Below are positions 50,681 through 58,650 of a stretch of DNA of 64,000 nt, one piece after another. The position numbers and the translations under genes were made by a program. The notes beneath the pieces are model-generated. The model was not told the origin of the DNA, ran no database searches, and saw nothing but the letters and a program-made list of their open reading frames with translations. Source of the DNA: CAVQUE01 sp046290435 (GTDB taxonomy: Bacteria > Actinomycetota > Acidimicrobiia > Acidimicrobiales > UBA8592); contig JBKAGO010000039.1 of the NCBI GenBank assembly GCA_046290435.1, forward strand, positions 1 to 64,000. The letters run 5' to 3'. Numbering within the stretch: position 1 is the stretch's first letter; each line of letters opens with the position of its first letter.

Positions 50681-52134
50681 CCGTTGCCCCGAACACCGCT
50701 TCCGGAGCGCCCGACCGATCGAGCGCGGCCGTCGCACCTGCCTCCGGAGCAGACCTCGACCTCGACCTGACGGTGAGATCTCGCATCCACATCATTGGTG
50801 TCGGCGGCGCCGGCATGCGCGCCATCGCGTCGGTGCTGGCTGCCATGGGCCACACCGTGTCGGGGAGCGATCTCAAGGAGTCCGGCGGCCTCGACCGTCT
50901 CCGCGCCGAAGGTGTCGACGTCGCCATCGGCCACGACGCCACCCACGTGGCCGATGTGGACCTGGTGACGAGGTCCACGGCAGTGCCCGACAGCAACGAC
51001 GAGGTCGTGGCCGCCCGGGCGGCGGGCACGCCTGTTCTCAGCCGGGCGGAGATCCTCGCCGCCATCGCCCGGATCCGGCCGACCCTCGCGGTGGCCGGAA
51101 CCCATGGGAAGACCACGACATCGTCGATGCTCGCGCTCGCGCTGGTCGAGGCCGACATGGACCCCTCGTTCATCATCGGGGGTGAGGTCAACGAGATCGG
51201 CAGCGGAGCGGTCTGGAGCGACGATGGCGGCTGGTTCGTCGTCGAGGCCGACGAGAGCGACGGCACGTTCCTGGAACTGGAACGTTCGGCCGCGATCGTC
51301 ACGAGCCTCGAACCCGATCACCTCGCCCACTACGGCAGCCAGGAGGCACTCGAGGCCGCCTTTGCGACCTTCGTCGCCGGCGTCGACGGACCCGTCATCG
51401 TGTGCGTGGACGACCCGGGATGTCGCCGCCTCGTCGAGGCGGTGCCCGATGCCCGCGTCGTCTCCTACGGGACGGCCGAGGATGCCGACTGGGTGGTCTC
51501 GCAGTACGTGCCGGCACGTGCGGGTGCATCGTTCGTGTTGCACGGGCCCGACCTCGAACCTGCAGCGCTGCGCCTCGCCACGCCGGGCATCCACAACGTC
51601 CGCAACGCCACCGCCGCGATCGCGGCCGCCGTCGCCATCGGCGCGCCGGTCGATGCGGCGATCTCGGCCCTCGAGCGTTTCGGTGGGGTGGCGCGTCGCT
51701 TCCAGTTCCGCGGCGTCGCGGGTGGGGTCACCTACGTCGACGACTACGCGCATCTTCCGAGCGAGGTCGAGGCCGCGCTCGAGGCCGCTGCCGGGGGTGA
51801 TTGGGAGCGAATCGTGTGTGTTTTCCAGCCGCACCGCTACTCGCGTACGGCCGATCTCTGGCAGGACTTCGCCGGGTGCTTCCGGCGCGCGGACCTCGTG
51901 GTGCTCACCGATGTCTATTCCTCCGGCGAGGCGCCGCTGCCAGGGGTGACGGGCAAGCTCGTGGCCGATGCCGTGCTCGATGCCGATCCGCGCTGCGACG
52001 TCGCCTACCTGCCCCATCGCGAGGATCTGCGCCTCTATCTCTCGGCCCGACTGCGATCGGGCGACCTGTGCCTGACCCTCGGGGCAGGCGACCTCACGAC
52101 GTTGCCCGACGAGTTGCTGGGCGCGCATCCGTGA
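50677..52134 (+). CDS. murC: UDP-MurNAc-L-alanine ligase
   Basis: 485 aa. A 30-residue polar N-terminus precedes IHIIGVGGAGMRAIASVL (nucleotide fold). P-loop AGTHGKTTTSSML, VVEADESDGTFLEL, TSLEPDHLAHY, FQPHRYSRTADLW and VYSSGEAPLPG are typical. First amino-acid addition of the muropeptide pathway; ATP-dependent, cytosolic. The stop overlaps the murB start. Confidence 0.95.
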   Translation: MTVAPNTASGAPDRSSAAVAPASGADLDLDLTVRSRIHIIGVGGAGMRAIASVLAAMGHTVSGSDLKESGGLDRLRAEGVDVAIGHDATHVADVDLVTRSTAVPDSNDEVVAARAAGTPVLSRAEILAAIARIRPTLAVAGTHGKTTTSSMLALALVEADMDPSFIIGGEVNEIGSGAVWSDDGGWFVVEADESDGTFLELERSAAIVTSLEPDHLAHYGSQEALEAAFATFVAGVDGPVIVCVDDPGCRRLVEAVPDARVVSYGTAEDADWVVSQYVPARAGASFVLHGPDLEPAALRLATPGIHNVRNATAAIAAAVAIGAPVDAAISALERFGGVARRFQFRGVAGGVTYVDDYAHLPSEVEAALEAAAGGDWERIVCVFQPHRYSRTADLWQDFAGCFRRADLVVLTDVYSSGEAPLPGVTGKLVADAVLDADPRCDVAYLPHREDLRLYLSARLRSGDLCLTLGAGDLTTLPDELLGAHP

Positions 52135-53144
52135 ACCGATCGGTCACCGCCGAGACCCTCGCCGGCACCATCGAGGAACGCGTCGTGGCGAGCACCGTGC
52201 GCCGGGCGCACCCGGTGGGCGAGCTGACCACCTACCGCGTCGGAGGGTCGGCCGACGTGTTCGTCGAGGTGGCGTCGATCGAGGACCTCGTGGCGGTGGC
52301 ATCGGTGGTCGCGGCCCTGGACCCTCCGGTCGTGGTGCTCGGGCGGGGGTCGAACCTCCTCGTCGCAGACGCCGGGATCGCCGGGCTGGTCGTGCACCTC
52401 GATGAGTCGTTCGCGTCGGTGGCCACCCGGGGGACCGAGGTGCAGATGGGAGCAGCGGCGAGCCTCCCTGCTGCGGCGCGGCGTCTCGCCGCGCTGGGTC
52501 TGACCGGCTTCGAATGGGCAGTCGGGGTTCCGGGATCGGCCGGGGGAGCGGTGCGCATGAACGCCGGTGGCCACGGCTCCGACATGGCTGCGTCGGTCCG
52601 CTGCGCCAGGGTGGTGGATCTGCGCCTCGGCGAGGACGCCCCGGTGGCCGCGAGCGACCTCGCCTTCGGCTATCGCACATCGGCCATCGAGGGCCACCAG
52701 GTCGTGACCGAGGTGACCATCGATCTCGAGCCGGGCGATCCCGGCTGCAGCGAGGACGAGCTGCGCGAGATCGTCAAGTGGCGGCGAGCCCATCAACCCG
52801 GCGGACAGAACGCCGGATCGGTGTTCACCAATCCGAGCGGGGACTCGGCCGGCCGTCTCATCGACGAGGCCGGTCTGCGCGGGCATCGTCACCGCAGCGC
52901 CCACGTGTCGACCAAGCATGCGAACTTCATCCAGGCCGATCCCGGGGGTTCGGCCGACGACATCGTCGCGCTCATGGGCGAGATCGTGCGGCGCGTCCAT
53001 GATCATGCGGGTATCTGGCTGCATCCCGAGACGGCGCTCGTCGGCTTCGGTGCCGAGGCCCTCGCGCCGCTCCATGCGCCGCCCGCCACCGAGCAGTCGG
53101 ACACCGAGCAGTCGGACACCTTCACCGAGGAGGACGCACCGTGA
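52131..53144 (+). CDS. murB: UDP-N-acetylenolpyruvylglucosamine reductase
   Basis: 337 aa from GTG 52131. FAD-binding motifs: TTYRVGGSADVFVEV, LGRGSNLLVADAGIAG, GFEWAVGVPGSAGGAVRMNAG with the catalytic region, KWRRAHQPGGQNAGSVFTNP (Ser general acid) and the LHPETALVGFG end with the Glu. It makes UDP-MurNAc with NADPH. A type I-like length with a short Ser/Thr/Glu tail that contains a 15-bp direct repeat (EQSDT twice). Confidence 0.93.
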   Translation: MNRSVTAETLAGTIEERVVASTVRRAHPVGELTTYRVGGSADVFVEVASIEDLVAVASVVAALDPPVVVLGRGSNLLVADAGIAGLVVHLDESFASVATRGTEVQMGAAASLPAAARRLAALGLTGFEWAVGVPGSAGGAVRMNAGGHGSDMAASVRCARVVDLRLGEDAPVAASDLAFGYRTSAIEGHQVVTEVTIDLEPGDPGCSEDELREIVKWRRAHQPGGQNAGSVFTNPSGDSAGRLIDEAGLRGHRHRSAHVSTKHANFIQADPGGSADDIVALMGEIVRRVHDHAGIWLHPETALVGFGAEALAPLHAPPATEQSDTEQSDTFTEEDAP

Positions 53145-53962
53145 CCTCGATCCCGATGGACCCGCGCCTGCGCGCCCGGCGCATCGAAGTGATGCGGCTC
53201 CAGGGGCGGCGACGGCTGCGCCTCGTCGTGACCCTGGTCGTCGCCACCGTCGCCCTGGTGGTCGGATGGTGGCTGGTGACCGCCAGTCCGTTGCTCGACG
53301 TCGACGAGATCGAGGTGCGGGGCCTCGAGCGCACCCCCGTGGACGCCGTGATCGCGCAGGCCGACATCGCCAGGGGTGAAGCTCTGGTCGAGGTCGACCT
53401 TCCGGCGGCCGAGCAGGCGGTTGCCGCGCTGCCGTGGGTCGACGAGGTCCACAGCCGCCGGAGTGTGTTCGGGACCGTGACCATCGAGGTGACCGAGCGC
53501 GAGCCGGTGGCGGCCGTCCCGGGTGCCACCGGCTGGCTCCTCGTGGACCGCGACGGGCGTGTTCTGGAAGCCGTCGACTCCTTCGATGCGGGCCTCGCGG
53601 TCGTCGACGGCGTGCGCTGGAACGTCGCGCCGGGCGGCTGGATCGGCGAGGGAGCGCTCGGCGCCATCGACATCGCGAGCTCGTTGCCGACGAGACTCCG
53701 ATCGCAGGTCGCGTCGATCCACGACCCCGGAGCAGCCGGCACCGGCAGTGCCGGGAGCGATGGCGCAGCGGGCGCCGAGGCCGGTCTCGAGCTGGTGCTC
53801 TTCGGTGGCGGCCGGGTCCAGATCGGCAGCCCCACCGAGCTTTCGGAGAAGTACGTCGCCACGATGAGTGTTCTGGCCCAGGTGTCGACACGCTGTCTCG
53901 ACCGCCTCGACGTCCGGGCGCCGTCGGTCCCCGTATTGACCCGCGTTCCCGACTGCTCGTAG
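53141..53962 (+). CDS. ftsQ: cell division protein FtsQ
   Basis: 273 aa from GTG 53141. Basic cytosolic start (RLRARRIEVMRLQGRRRLR), one membrane helix (about 28-50), POTRA domain (LLDVDEIEVRGLERTPVDAVI) and the beta-domain with AALPWVDEVHSRRSVFGTVTIEVTEREP, as in FtsQ/DivIB. Links early and late divisome proteins. The acidic/Gly insertion GAAGTGSAGSDGAAGAE before the C-terminal strands is a low-complexity addition. Confidence 0.92.
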   Translation: MTSIPMDPRLRARRIEVMRLQGRRRLRLVVTLVVATVALVVGWWLVTASPLLDVDEIEVRGLERTPVDAVIAQADIARGEALVEVDLPAAEQAVAALPWVDEVHSRRSVFGTVTIEVTEREPVAAVPGATGWLLVDRDGRVLEAVDSFDAGLAVVDGVRWNVAPGGWIGEGALGAIDIASSLPTRLRSQVASIHDPGAAGTGSAGSDGAAGAEAGLELVLFGGGRVQIGSPTELSEKYVATMSVLAQVSTRCLDRLDVRAPSVPVLTRVPDCS

Positions 53963-53965
53963 TGT
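53936..53965 (+). promoter_or_regulatory. possible ftsZ promoter at the end of ftsQ
   Basis: TTGACC (53936-53941), 18-bp spacer, TAGTGT (53960-53965; its TAG is the ftsQ stop). An AT-rich stretch (53963-54003) follows, unusual for this DNA. It would give a 5' UTR of about 100 nt before ftsZ, which in many bacteria has its own promoters. Confidence 0.45.
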
Positions 53966-54073
53966 TTTACTCCAACAACATTCTCCACATCTACAACACC
54001 TTCACGGTTCGGCGTCTCACGGTCGAGTCGAGGTATGGATTCCGGGGAAGGCTCACCGGGAGGACCCCCCAGC

Positions 54074-55153
54074 ATGGTCAACAATCCGCATAACTACCTC
54101 GCGGTCATCAAGGTCGTCGGCGTGGGCGGTGGCGGTGTGAACGCCGTGAACCGGATGATCGATGCCGGCCTCCGGGGAGTCGAGTTCATCGCGGTGAACA
54201 CCGACGCGCAGGCGTTGCTGCTCTCCGACGCCGAAGTCAAGATCGACATCGGTCGTGATCTCACGCGTGGACTCGGCGCCGGCAGCGATCCCGAGGTCGG
54301 CCGCCAGGCCGCAGAGGACCACCGGCGCGAGATCGAAGAGGCCCTGACGGGCGCCGACATGGTGTTCATCACCGCCGGCGAGGGCGGGGGCACCGGAACC
54401 GGCGCCGCGCCCATCGTCGCCGAGGTCGCCAAGACCGCCGGCGCGTTGACCATCGGCGTCGTCACCCGGCCCTTCAGCTTCGAGGGACGCCGCCGCGCCG
54501 TGCAGGCCGACCAGGGCATCCAACGCCTGCGCGAGAAGGTCGACACCCAGATCGTCATCCCCAACGACCGTCTCCTGTCGATCGCCGACGAGAAGACGTC
54601 AGTGGTCAACGCGTTCAAGATGGCCGACGAGGTCCTGTTGCAGGGCGTCCAGGGCATCACCGAGTTGATCACCACGCCGGGTCTGATCAACACCGACTTC
54701 GCCGACGTCAAGATGATCATGTCCGACGCCGGCTCGGCCCTGATGGGCATCGGCACCGGCAGCGGCGAGGACCGCGCCACCAGCGCTGCCCGCAAGGCGA
54801 TCTCGAGCCCGCTCCTCGAATCCTCCATCGATGGGGCCCGCGGGATCCTGCTGTCGATCTCGGGCTCGAGCGAACTCGGTCTGCTCGAGGTCAACGACGC
54901 AGCCGAACTCGTCCAGTCCGTGGCCCATCCCGATGCCAACATCATCTTCGGCACCGTCGTCGACGAGTCGATGGGCGACCTGGTCCGGGTCACCGTCATC
55001 GCCGCCGGTTTCGATCGTTGGGAAGCCGAGGAGCCCCGTCCGTCGACCCGCCCGGTCGTCAGCGACATCCCCGATGTGTTCGCCGAGCGAGAAGCGGATT
55101 CGGGTGCTCCCGACGACGAGGACGAGTTCGACGTGCCGTCGTTCCTCAAGTGA
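54074..55153 (+). CDS. ftsZ: cell division GTPase FtsZ
   Basis: 359 aa, ATG 54074 (MVNNPHNYLAVIKVVG, GGGAGG upstream). Tubulin signature AGEGGGTGTGAAPIVAEVA, the N-terminal GVGGGGVNAVNRM, the T7 loop NTDFADVKMIMSD with catalytic Asp, and the C-terminal conserved peptide EFDVPSFLK that binds SepF and FtsA/ZipA-type partners. No FtsA gene is present, as in other actinobacteria; SepF (this window) is the likely membrane anchor. Confidence 0.96.
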   Translation: MVNNPHNYLAVIKVVGVGGGGVNAVNRMIDAGLRGVEFIAVNTDAQALLLSDAEVKIDIGRDLTRGLGAGSDPEVGRQAAEDHRREIEEALTGADMVFITAGEGGGTGTGAAPIVAEVAKTAGALTIGVVTRPFSFEGRRRAVQADQGIQRLREKVDTQIVIPNDRLLSIADEKTSVVNAFKMADEVLLQGVQGITELITTPGLINTDFADVKMIMSDAGSALMGIGTGSGEDRATSAARKAISSPLLESSIDGARGILLSISGSSELGLLEVNDAAELVQSVAHPDANIIFGTVVDESMGDLVRVTVIAAGFDRWEAEEPRPSTRPVVSDIPDVFAEREADSGAPDDEDEFDVPSFLK

Positions 55154-55205
55154 TCGGGAACGCCTCGCAGACACCCCGCAGCCGGCCGATGCGGCGCTGC
55201 GTCCG

Positions 55206-55916
55206 TTGATACGGCACGCGCCGCCCGACTGGACGCTGTCCGCCGGCGGCGGCGCCCGGGCCATCCATGTGGTGGCCACCGAGCGCCGCCACGGCGACCT
55301 CGACGTGAACGTCGCCGCCGATCTTCTCGACACCCGTCGTCGGGCCATCGTCGATGCCCCGTGGAGCTGGTGCCACCAGGTCCACGGGGCTGCTGTGCAC
55401 GTCGTCGAGGCGCCGGGGGCCGTTGCCGGCCTCGACGGCGACGGCCTGTGTACGGCGGTCTCTGCAGCTCCGATCTCGGTGCGCGTGGCCGACTGTGCGC
55501 CGGTCGTGTTGGCCGACCCCGCCGGTCTCGTCGCTGTCCTCCACGCAGGCTGGCGCGGCCTGATGGCCGGGATCATCGCCGAAGGCGCGGCCGCGATGGG
55601 CCGGCTCGGCGCCACCGAGATGGTGGCGGTTCTCGGCCCGTGTATCCGTCCCGATCGCTACGAGTTCGGCGCTGACGATCTCGGCCGGATCATCGACCGC
55701 TTCGGTCCCGCCGTTGCAGGGACCACCAGCGAGGGTCGCCCGGCCCTGGACCTGCCGACCGCAGTCCGCGCCGCGCTGGACGAACACGGCATCGACATCG
55801 CGGCGATCCTCGGCGGCTGCACCGCAGCGGAGGACGACCGCCGGTGGTCGCACCGCGCGCGGGGCGAGCGAGAGCGTCAGGCAGTCGTCGCGTGGATCGA
55901 CGGGGTCGCACCGTGA
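55206..55916 (+). CDS. pgeF: PgeF, peptidoglycan editing factor (YfiH/laccase domain)
   Basis: About 236 aa from TTG 55206; no ATG or GTG is available in frame between ftsZ and this point. The multicopper-like fold signature: WCHQVHGAAVHVV, RVADCAPVVLADP with Cys, LHAGWRGLMAGI with His, and GPCIRPDRYEFG. The family enzyme removes wrongly incorporated residues from UDP-MurNAc-peptides (amide hydrolase). Second gene after ftsZ, as usual. Confidence 0.88.
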   Translation: MIRHAPPDWTLSAGGGARAIHVVATERRHGDLDVNVAADLLDTRRRAIVDAPWSWCHQVHGAAVHVVEAPGAVAGLDGDGLCTAVSAAPISVRVADCAPVVLADPAGLVAVLHAGWRGLMAGIIAEGAAAMGRLGATEMVAVLGPCIRPDRYEFGADDLGRIIDRFGPAVAGTTSEGRPALDLPTAVRAALDEHGIDIAAILGGCTAAEDDRRWSHRARGERERQAVVAWIDGVAP

Positions 55917-56578
55917 CCGGCTTCGACGATGCCGTCGTCGCCGAGCGGGTCGAGGCGATCCGCTCCCTCGTGGACGCTCACGCCGACCGGCCCGTGCGGA
56001 TCGTGGCGGTGACGAAGCGTTTCGGCCCCCCGGCAGTGCTGGCCGCAGCTGCTGCCGGGATCGTCGACGTCGGCGAGAACTACGCACAGGAGTTGGTCGC
56101 CACCGCCGCCGGCGTCGAAGACATCGACCCCACGGCCGCAGCCACGTTGCGTTGGCACTTCATCGGGCACCTCCAGCGCAACAAGGTCAAGGCCGTCGCA
56201 CCGCTGGTGGCATGTTGGCAGACCCTGGACTCGGTCCGGCTCGGTGCGGAGATCGCCAAGCGGGCGCCTGGCGCCGAGGTGCTCGTGCAGGTCAACGCCA
56301 CCGGTGCTGCGGGGCAGAGCGGCGTCGACGCCGCCGAGGCGCCTGCGGTGGTCGAGGGCCTCCGGGCGCTCGACCTGTCCGTACGCGGCCTGATGTGCAT
56401 GGGCGCCCACGGCGACCGCCAGGCGACCACCGCCGCATTCGTCGCCCTGCGCCGGCTCGCCGACGAGCTCGAACTGGTCGAATGCTCGATGGGGATGAGC
56501 GCCGACCTCGTCGAGGCCCTCGAGGCCGGCTCGACCATGATCCGTGTCGGCAGTGCGCTGTTCGGTCCGCGTCCGTGA
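55913..56578 (+). CDS. PLP-binding protein YggS/PLPBP
   Basis: 221 aa, GTG 55913 overlapping the pgeF stop. RIVAVTKRFGP carries the PLP-binding Lys, GENYAQEL the conserved loop, WHFIGHLQRNKVKA, and CSMGMSADL...AGSTMIRVGSALFGPR the phosphate site. It buffers pyridoxal phosphate and affects amino-acid homeostasis. The commonly used symbol is yggS; the family has no catalytic role shown. Confidence 0.92.
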   Translation: MTGFDDAVVAERVEAIRSLVDAHADRPVRIVAVTKRFGPPAVLAAAAAGIVDVGENYAQELVATAAGVEDIDPTAAATLRWHFIGHLQRNKVKAVAPLVACWQTLDSVRLGAEIAKRAPGAEVLVQVNATGAAGQSGVDAAEAPAVVEGLRALDLSVRGLMCMGAHGDRQATTAAFVALRRLADELELVECSMGMSADLVEALEAGSTMIRVGSALFGPRP

Positions 56579-56699
56579 AACGCGGGGTCCGGTGTCGTCG
56601 GTGCTGCGGTAACGTCGGGTGCGGGTGTCGCGGGTGACCGTCGGCGGGCAATTAAGCTGACAGGACGCACAGGGCCATCGGGGCCCGGGAGACGAGTCG

Positions 56700-57296
56700 A
56701 TGCCATCGATGTTCAAGAAGGCCATGTTGTACCTCGGCCTCGGCAGTGACGAGGACTTCGAAGCCCTCGACAACCACCAGGCCCGCGAGCCCGAGCACGT
56801 CGATGAGCGCGTGCGTCCGCTCGCTCCGGCCGGTCCCGCCGACCACGACGAGGCCTCGGGCCGTCGCGGTGCCGGCGGCGATGGGCCCCACATCCGCCCA
56901 GCGATGACCGCCCCGCGCCCCGAACGGCGCACTGCTGCCAGCGCGGTCCGTCCGCTGCCGGCCGACGATCCGCCTGCGCAGGCCACGCCGTCGCTGGTGC
57001 GCCCCGTGCGTGCGCCCCGGGCGGTGAAGCCCCATGTGGTGTCGCCGGTGTCGTTCAACGACGCCCAGGAGGTCGCCGACCATTTCAAGCGCAAGCAGCC
57101 GGTCATCATCAACCTCCAACAGGCCGAGCACGACCTGATGCGGCGCCTGATCGATTTCTCCGCAGGCCTCTGCTACGGCGTCGGCGGATCCATGAAGAAG
57201 GCCGCCGATTCGGTGTATCTGCTGACCCCCGCGGACGTCGAGCTGTCCCCCCAGGAACGCGAACGTCTCCAGGAAGCGGGTCTCTACGACCGATGA
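56700..57296 (+). CDS. sepF: SepF, FtsZ membrane anchor
   Basis: 198 aa, ATG 56700 with GGGAG upstream. MPSMFKKAMLYLGLG is the amphipathic membrane-binding helix. A 100-residue disordered Pro/Ala/Arg-rich linker is followed by the SepF domain (SPVSFNDAQEVADHFKRKQPVIINLQ and FSAGLCYGVGGSMKKAADSVYLLTP). Binds the FtsZ C-terminus and the membrane; essential where FtsA is missing. A promoter may lie in the 121-bp gap upstream (TAAGCT near 56654). Confidence 0.93.
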   Translation: MPSMFKKAMLYLGLGSDEDFEALDNHQAREPEHVDERVRPLAPAGPADHDEASGRRGAGGDGPHIRPAMTAPRPERRTAASAVRPLPADDPPAQATPSLVRPVRAPRAVKPHVVSPVSFNDAQEVADHFKRKQPVIINLQQAEHDLMRRLIDFSAGLCYGVGGSMKKAADSVYLLTPADVELSPQERERLQEAGLYDR

Positions 57297-57390
57297 CGCT
57301 GCTGCCGGCCCCCGCCGGTCCGTGCGCTGAACCGGAGGTGAACATCACGGTCACGGGATCGGGACGCTTCGCCCACTACGCTGAGCGGCC

Positions 57391-58602
57391 ATGAACGCTG
57401 GCACTCCCGACGAGGCCGTCACGGCTCACGATGTCCGCACCGCGCAGTTCACGCTGGTCAAGCGGGGCGGGTACGACACCCAAGAGGTCGACGCCTTCCT
57501 GGACCAGGTGGCCGAGACCCTCGACATCATCGCCGAGACGCACTACCGCGCTCCGGCCCGGCCGCCCATCGACGCCGTCGAGACACCTGCACCCGCGCCC
57601 GCGCCTGCGCCCGCTCCGGTCGCGCCCGTCGAGGCGGCCCCGCAACTGCACGATCCCGACGGCGCCGCCCAGCGGCTGCTCGCAGCGGCCCAACGGACGT
57701 CGGATGCGCTCACCGCCGAGGCGAAGAGCTATGCCGAGGCCCAGCGCGCCGAGGCCGACGCCTATGCCGCGTCGACCCGTTCGGACGCCGATGCCCACGC
57801 AGCGCGCGTGACCTCGACGGCCGAAGCCCAGGCTGCGACCATTCGCGAGACCGCGGCAGAAGAGGCCCGACGCGTCGCCGAGGCCACCCGCTCCTCGCTC
57901 ATCAACGAGATCGAGCGGCTCGAAACCGACCGCGAACGCCTGATGGGCGACACCGAGCGGATCCGTCGGACCTTCGAGGCCGACCGGATGCGTCTGCTCG
58001 ACATCGTCGATGGCCTGCGTCGTGACATCAGCGATGCCGGTACCGATCTCCCCACGCTCGAAACCGCATCAGCTGAGTCCGCACCCGCTGCGGCTGCGAC
58101 CCCCGCCGCAGCGGCGTCGACCGGGCCGGAGCAGCCCGCCGTCGCCGAACCGTCGTCGGATACCGCGTTCGAGGCCGCCGTCGCCGGTGGCGCCGATGTC
58201 GAGGCCGCAGCGGCACCCGAGACCGCACCGCACGATGCCATCGACGAGGACGATCTCGCCGAGGCGGCGGTCGAGGCTGCTCCGTCCGAGCCGGACCGGC
58301 CGATCGACGGGGCCGAACCCGAGCCCGCCGCAGCGGAACCCGCCGAGAGCGCGGCCCGTGCCGGCACCATCTTCGACATCGAATCCGATCCCACCTGGAG
58401 CGACGACGACGGCCCGCCGACCGAGGCAATGCCCATCATCGAAGATCGCGGCGGAGACCGGTTCTTCGACGAGCTGCGGTCCTCCGATGACAGCGGGCTC
58501 GGCCCCCTCGACGAGGACACCGACGCGGCGCTCACCGCGTTCTTCGAATCCGACGATGACGACGACGAGAGTTGGCGTCGTCGCTTCGGCGGACGCGGCT
58601 GA
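57391..58602 (+). CDS. divIVA: DivIVA-like coiled-coil protein (Wag31 family)
   Basis: 403 aa. The N-terminal domain (VTAHDVRTAQFTLVKRGGYDTQEVDAFLDQVAETLD) is the DivIVA lipid-binding segment, followed by a Pro/Ala linker and a long coiled coil (about 110-210, ALTAEAKSYAEAQ...). The C-terminal half is acidic, Ala/Glu/Asp-rich and low complexity, ending DESWRRRFGGRG. It is larger than most DivIVAs. In actinobacteria the protein marks poles and directs tip growth. No yggT/ylmG gene lies between sepF and it. Confidence 0.9.
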   Translation: MNAGTPDEAVTAHDVRTAQFTLVKRGGYDTQEVDAFLDQVAETLDIIAETHYRAPARPPIDAVETPAPAPAPAPAPVAPVEAAPQLHDPDGAAQRLLAAAQRTSDALTAEAKSYAEAQRAEADAYAASTRSDADAHAARVTSTAEAQAATIRETAAEEARRVAEATRSSLINEIERLETDRERLMGDTERIRRTFEADRMRLLDIVDGLRRDISDAGTDLPTLETASAESAPAAAATPAAAASTGPEQPAVAEPSSDTAFEAAVAGGADVEAAAAPETAPHDAIDEDDLAEAAVEAAPSEPDRPIDGAEPEPAAAEPAESAARAGTIFDIESDPTWSDDDGPPTEAMPIIEDRGGDRFFDELRSSDDSGLGPLDEDTDAALTAFFESDDDDDESWRRRFGGRG

Positions 58603-58617
58603 CGGCCGGACCCCCCG

Positions 58618-58636
58618 GCGCCCCTCTGCGGGGCGC
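58618..58636. terminator. hairpin between divIVA and ileS
   Basis: GCGCCCC (58618-58624), loop TCTGC, GGGGCGC (58630-58636), in the 48-bp gap between convergent divIVA and ileS. A bidirectional stop fits. Confidence 0.6.
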
Positions 58637-58650
58637 AGCGGCCGGGCGGA

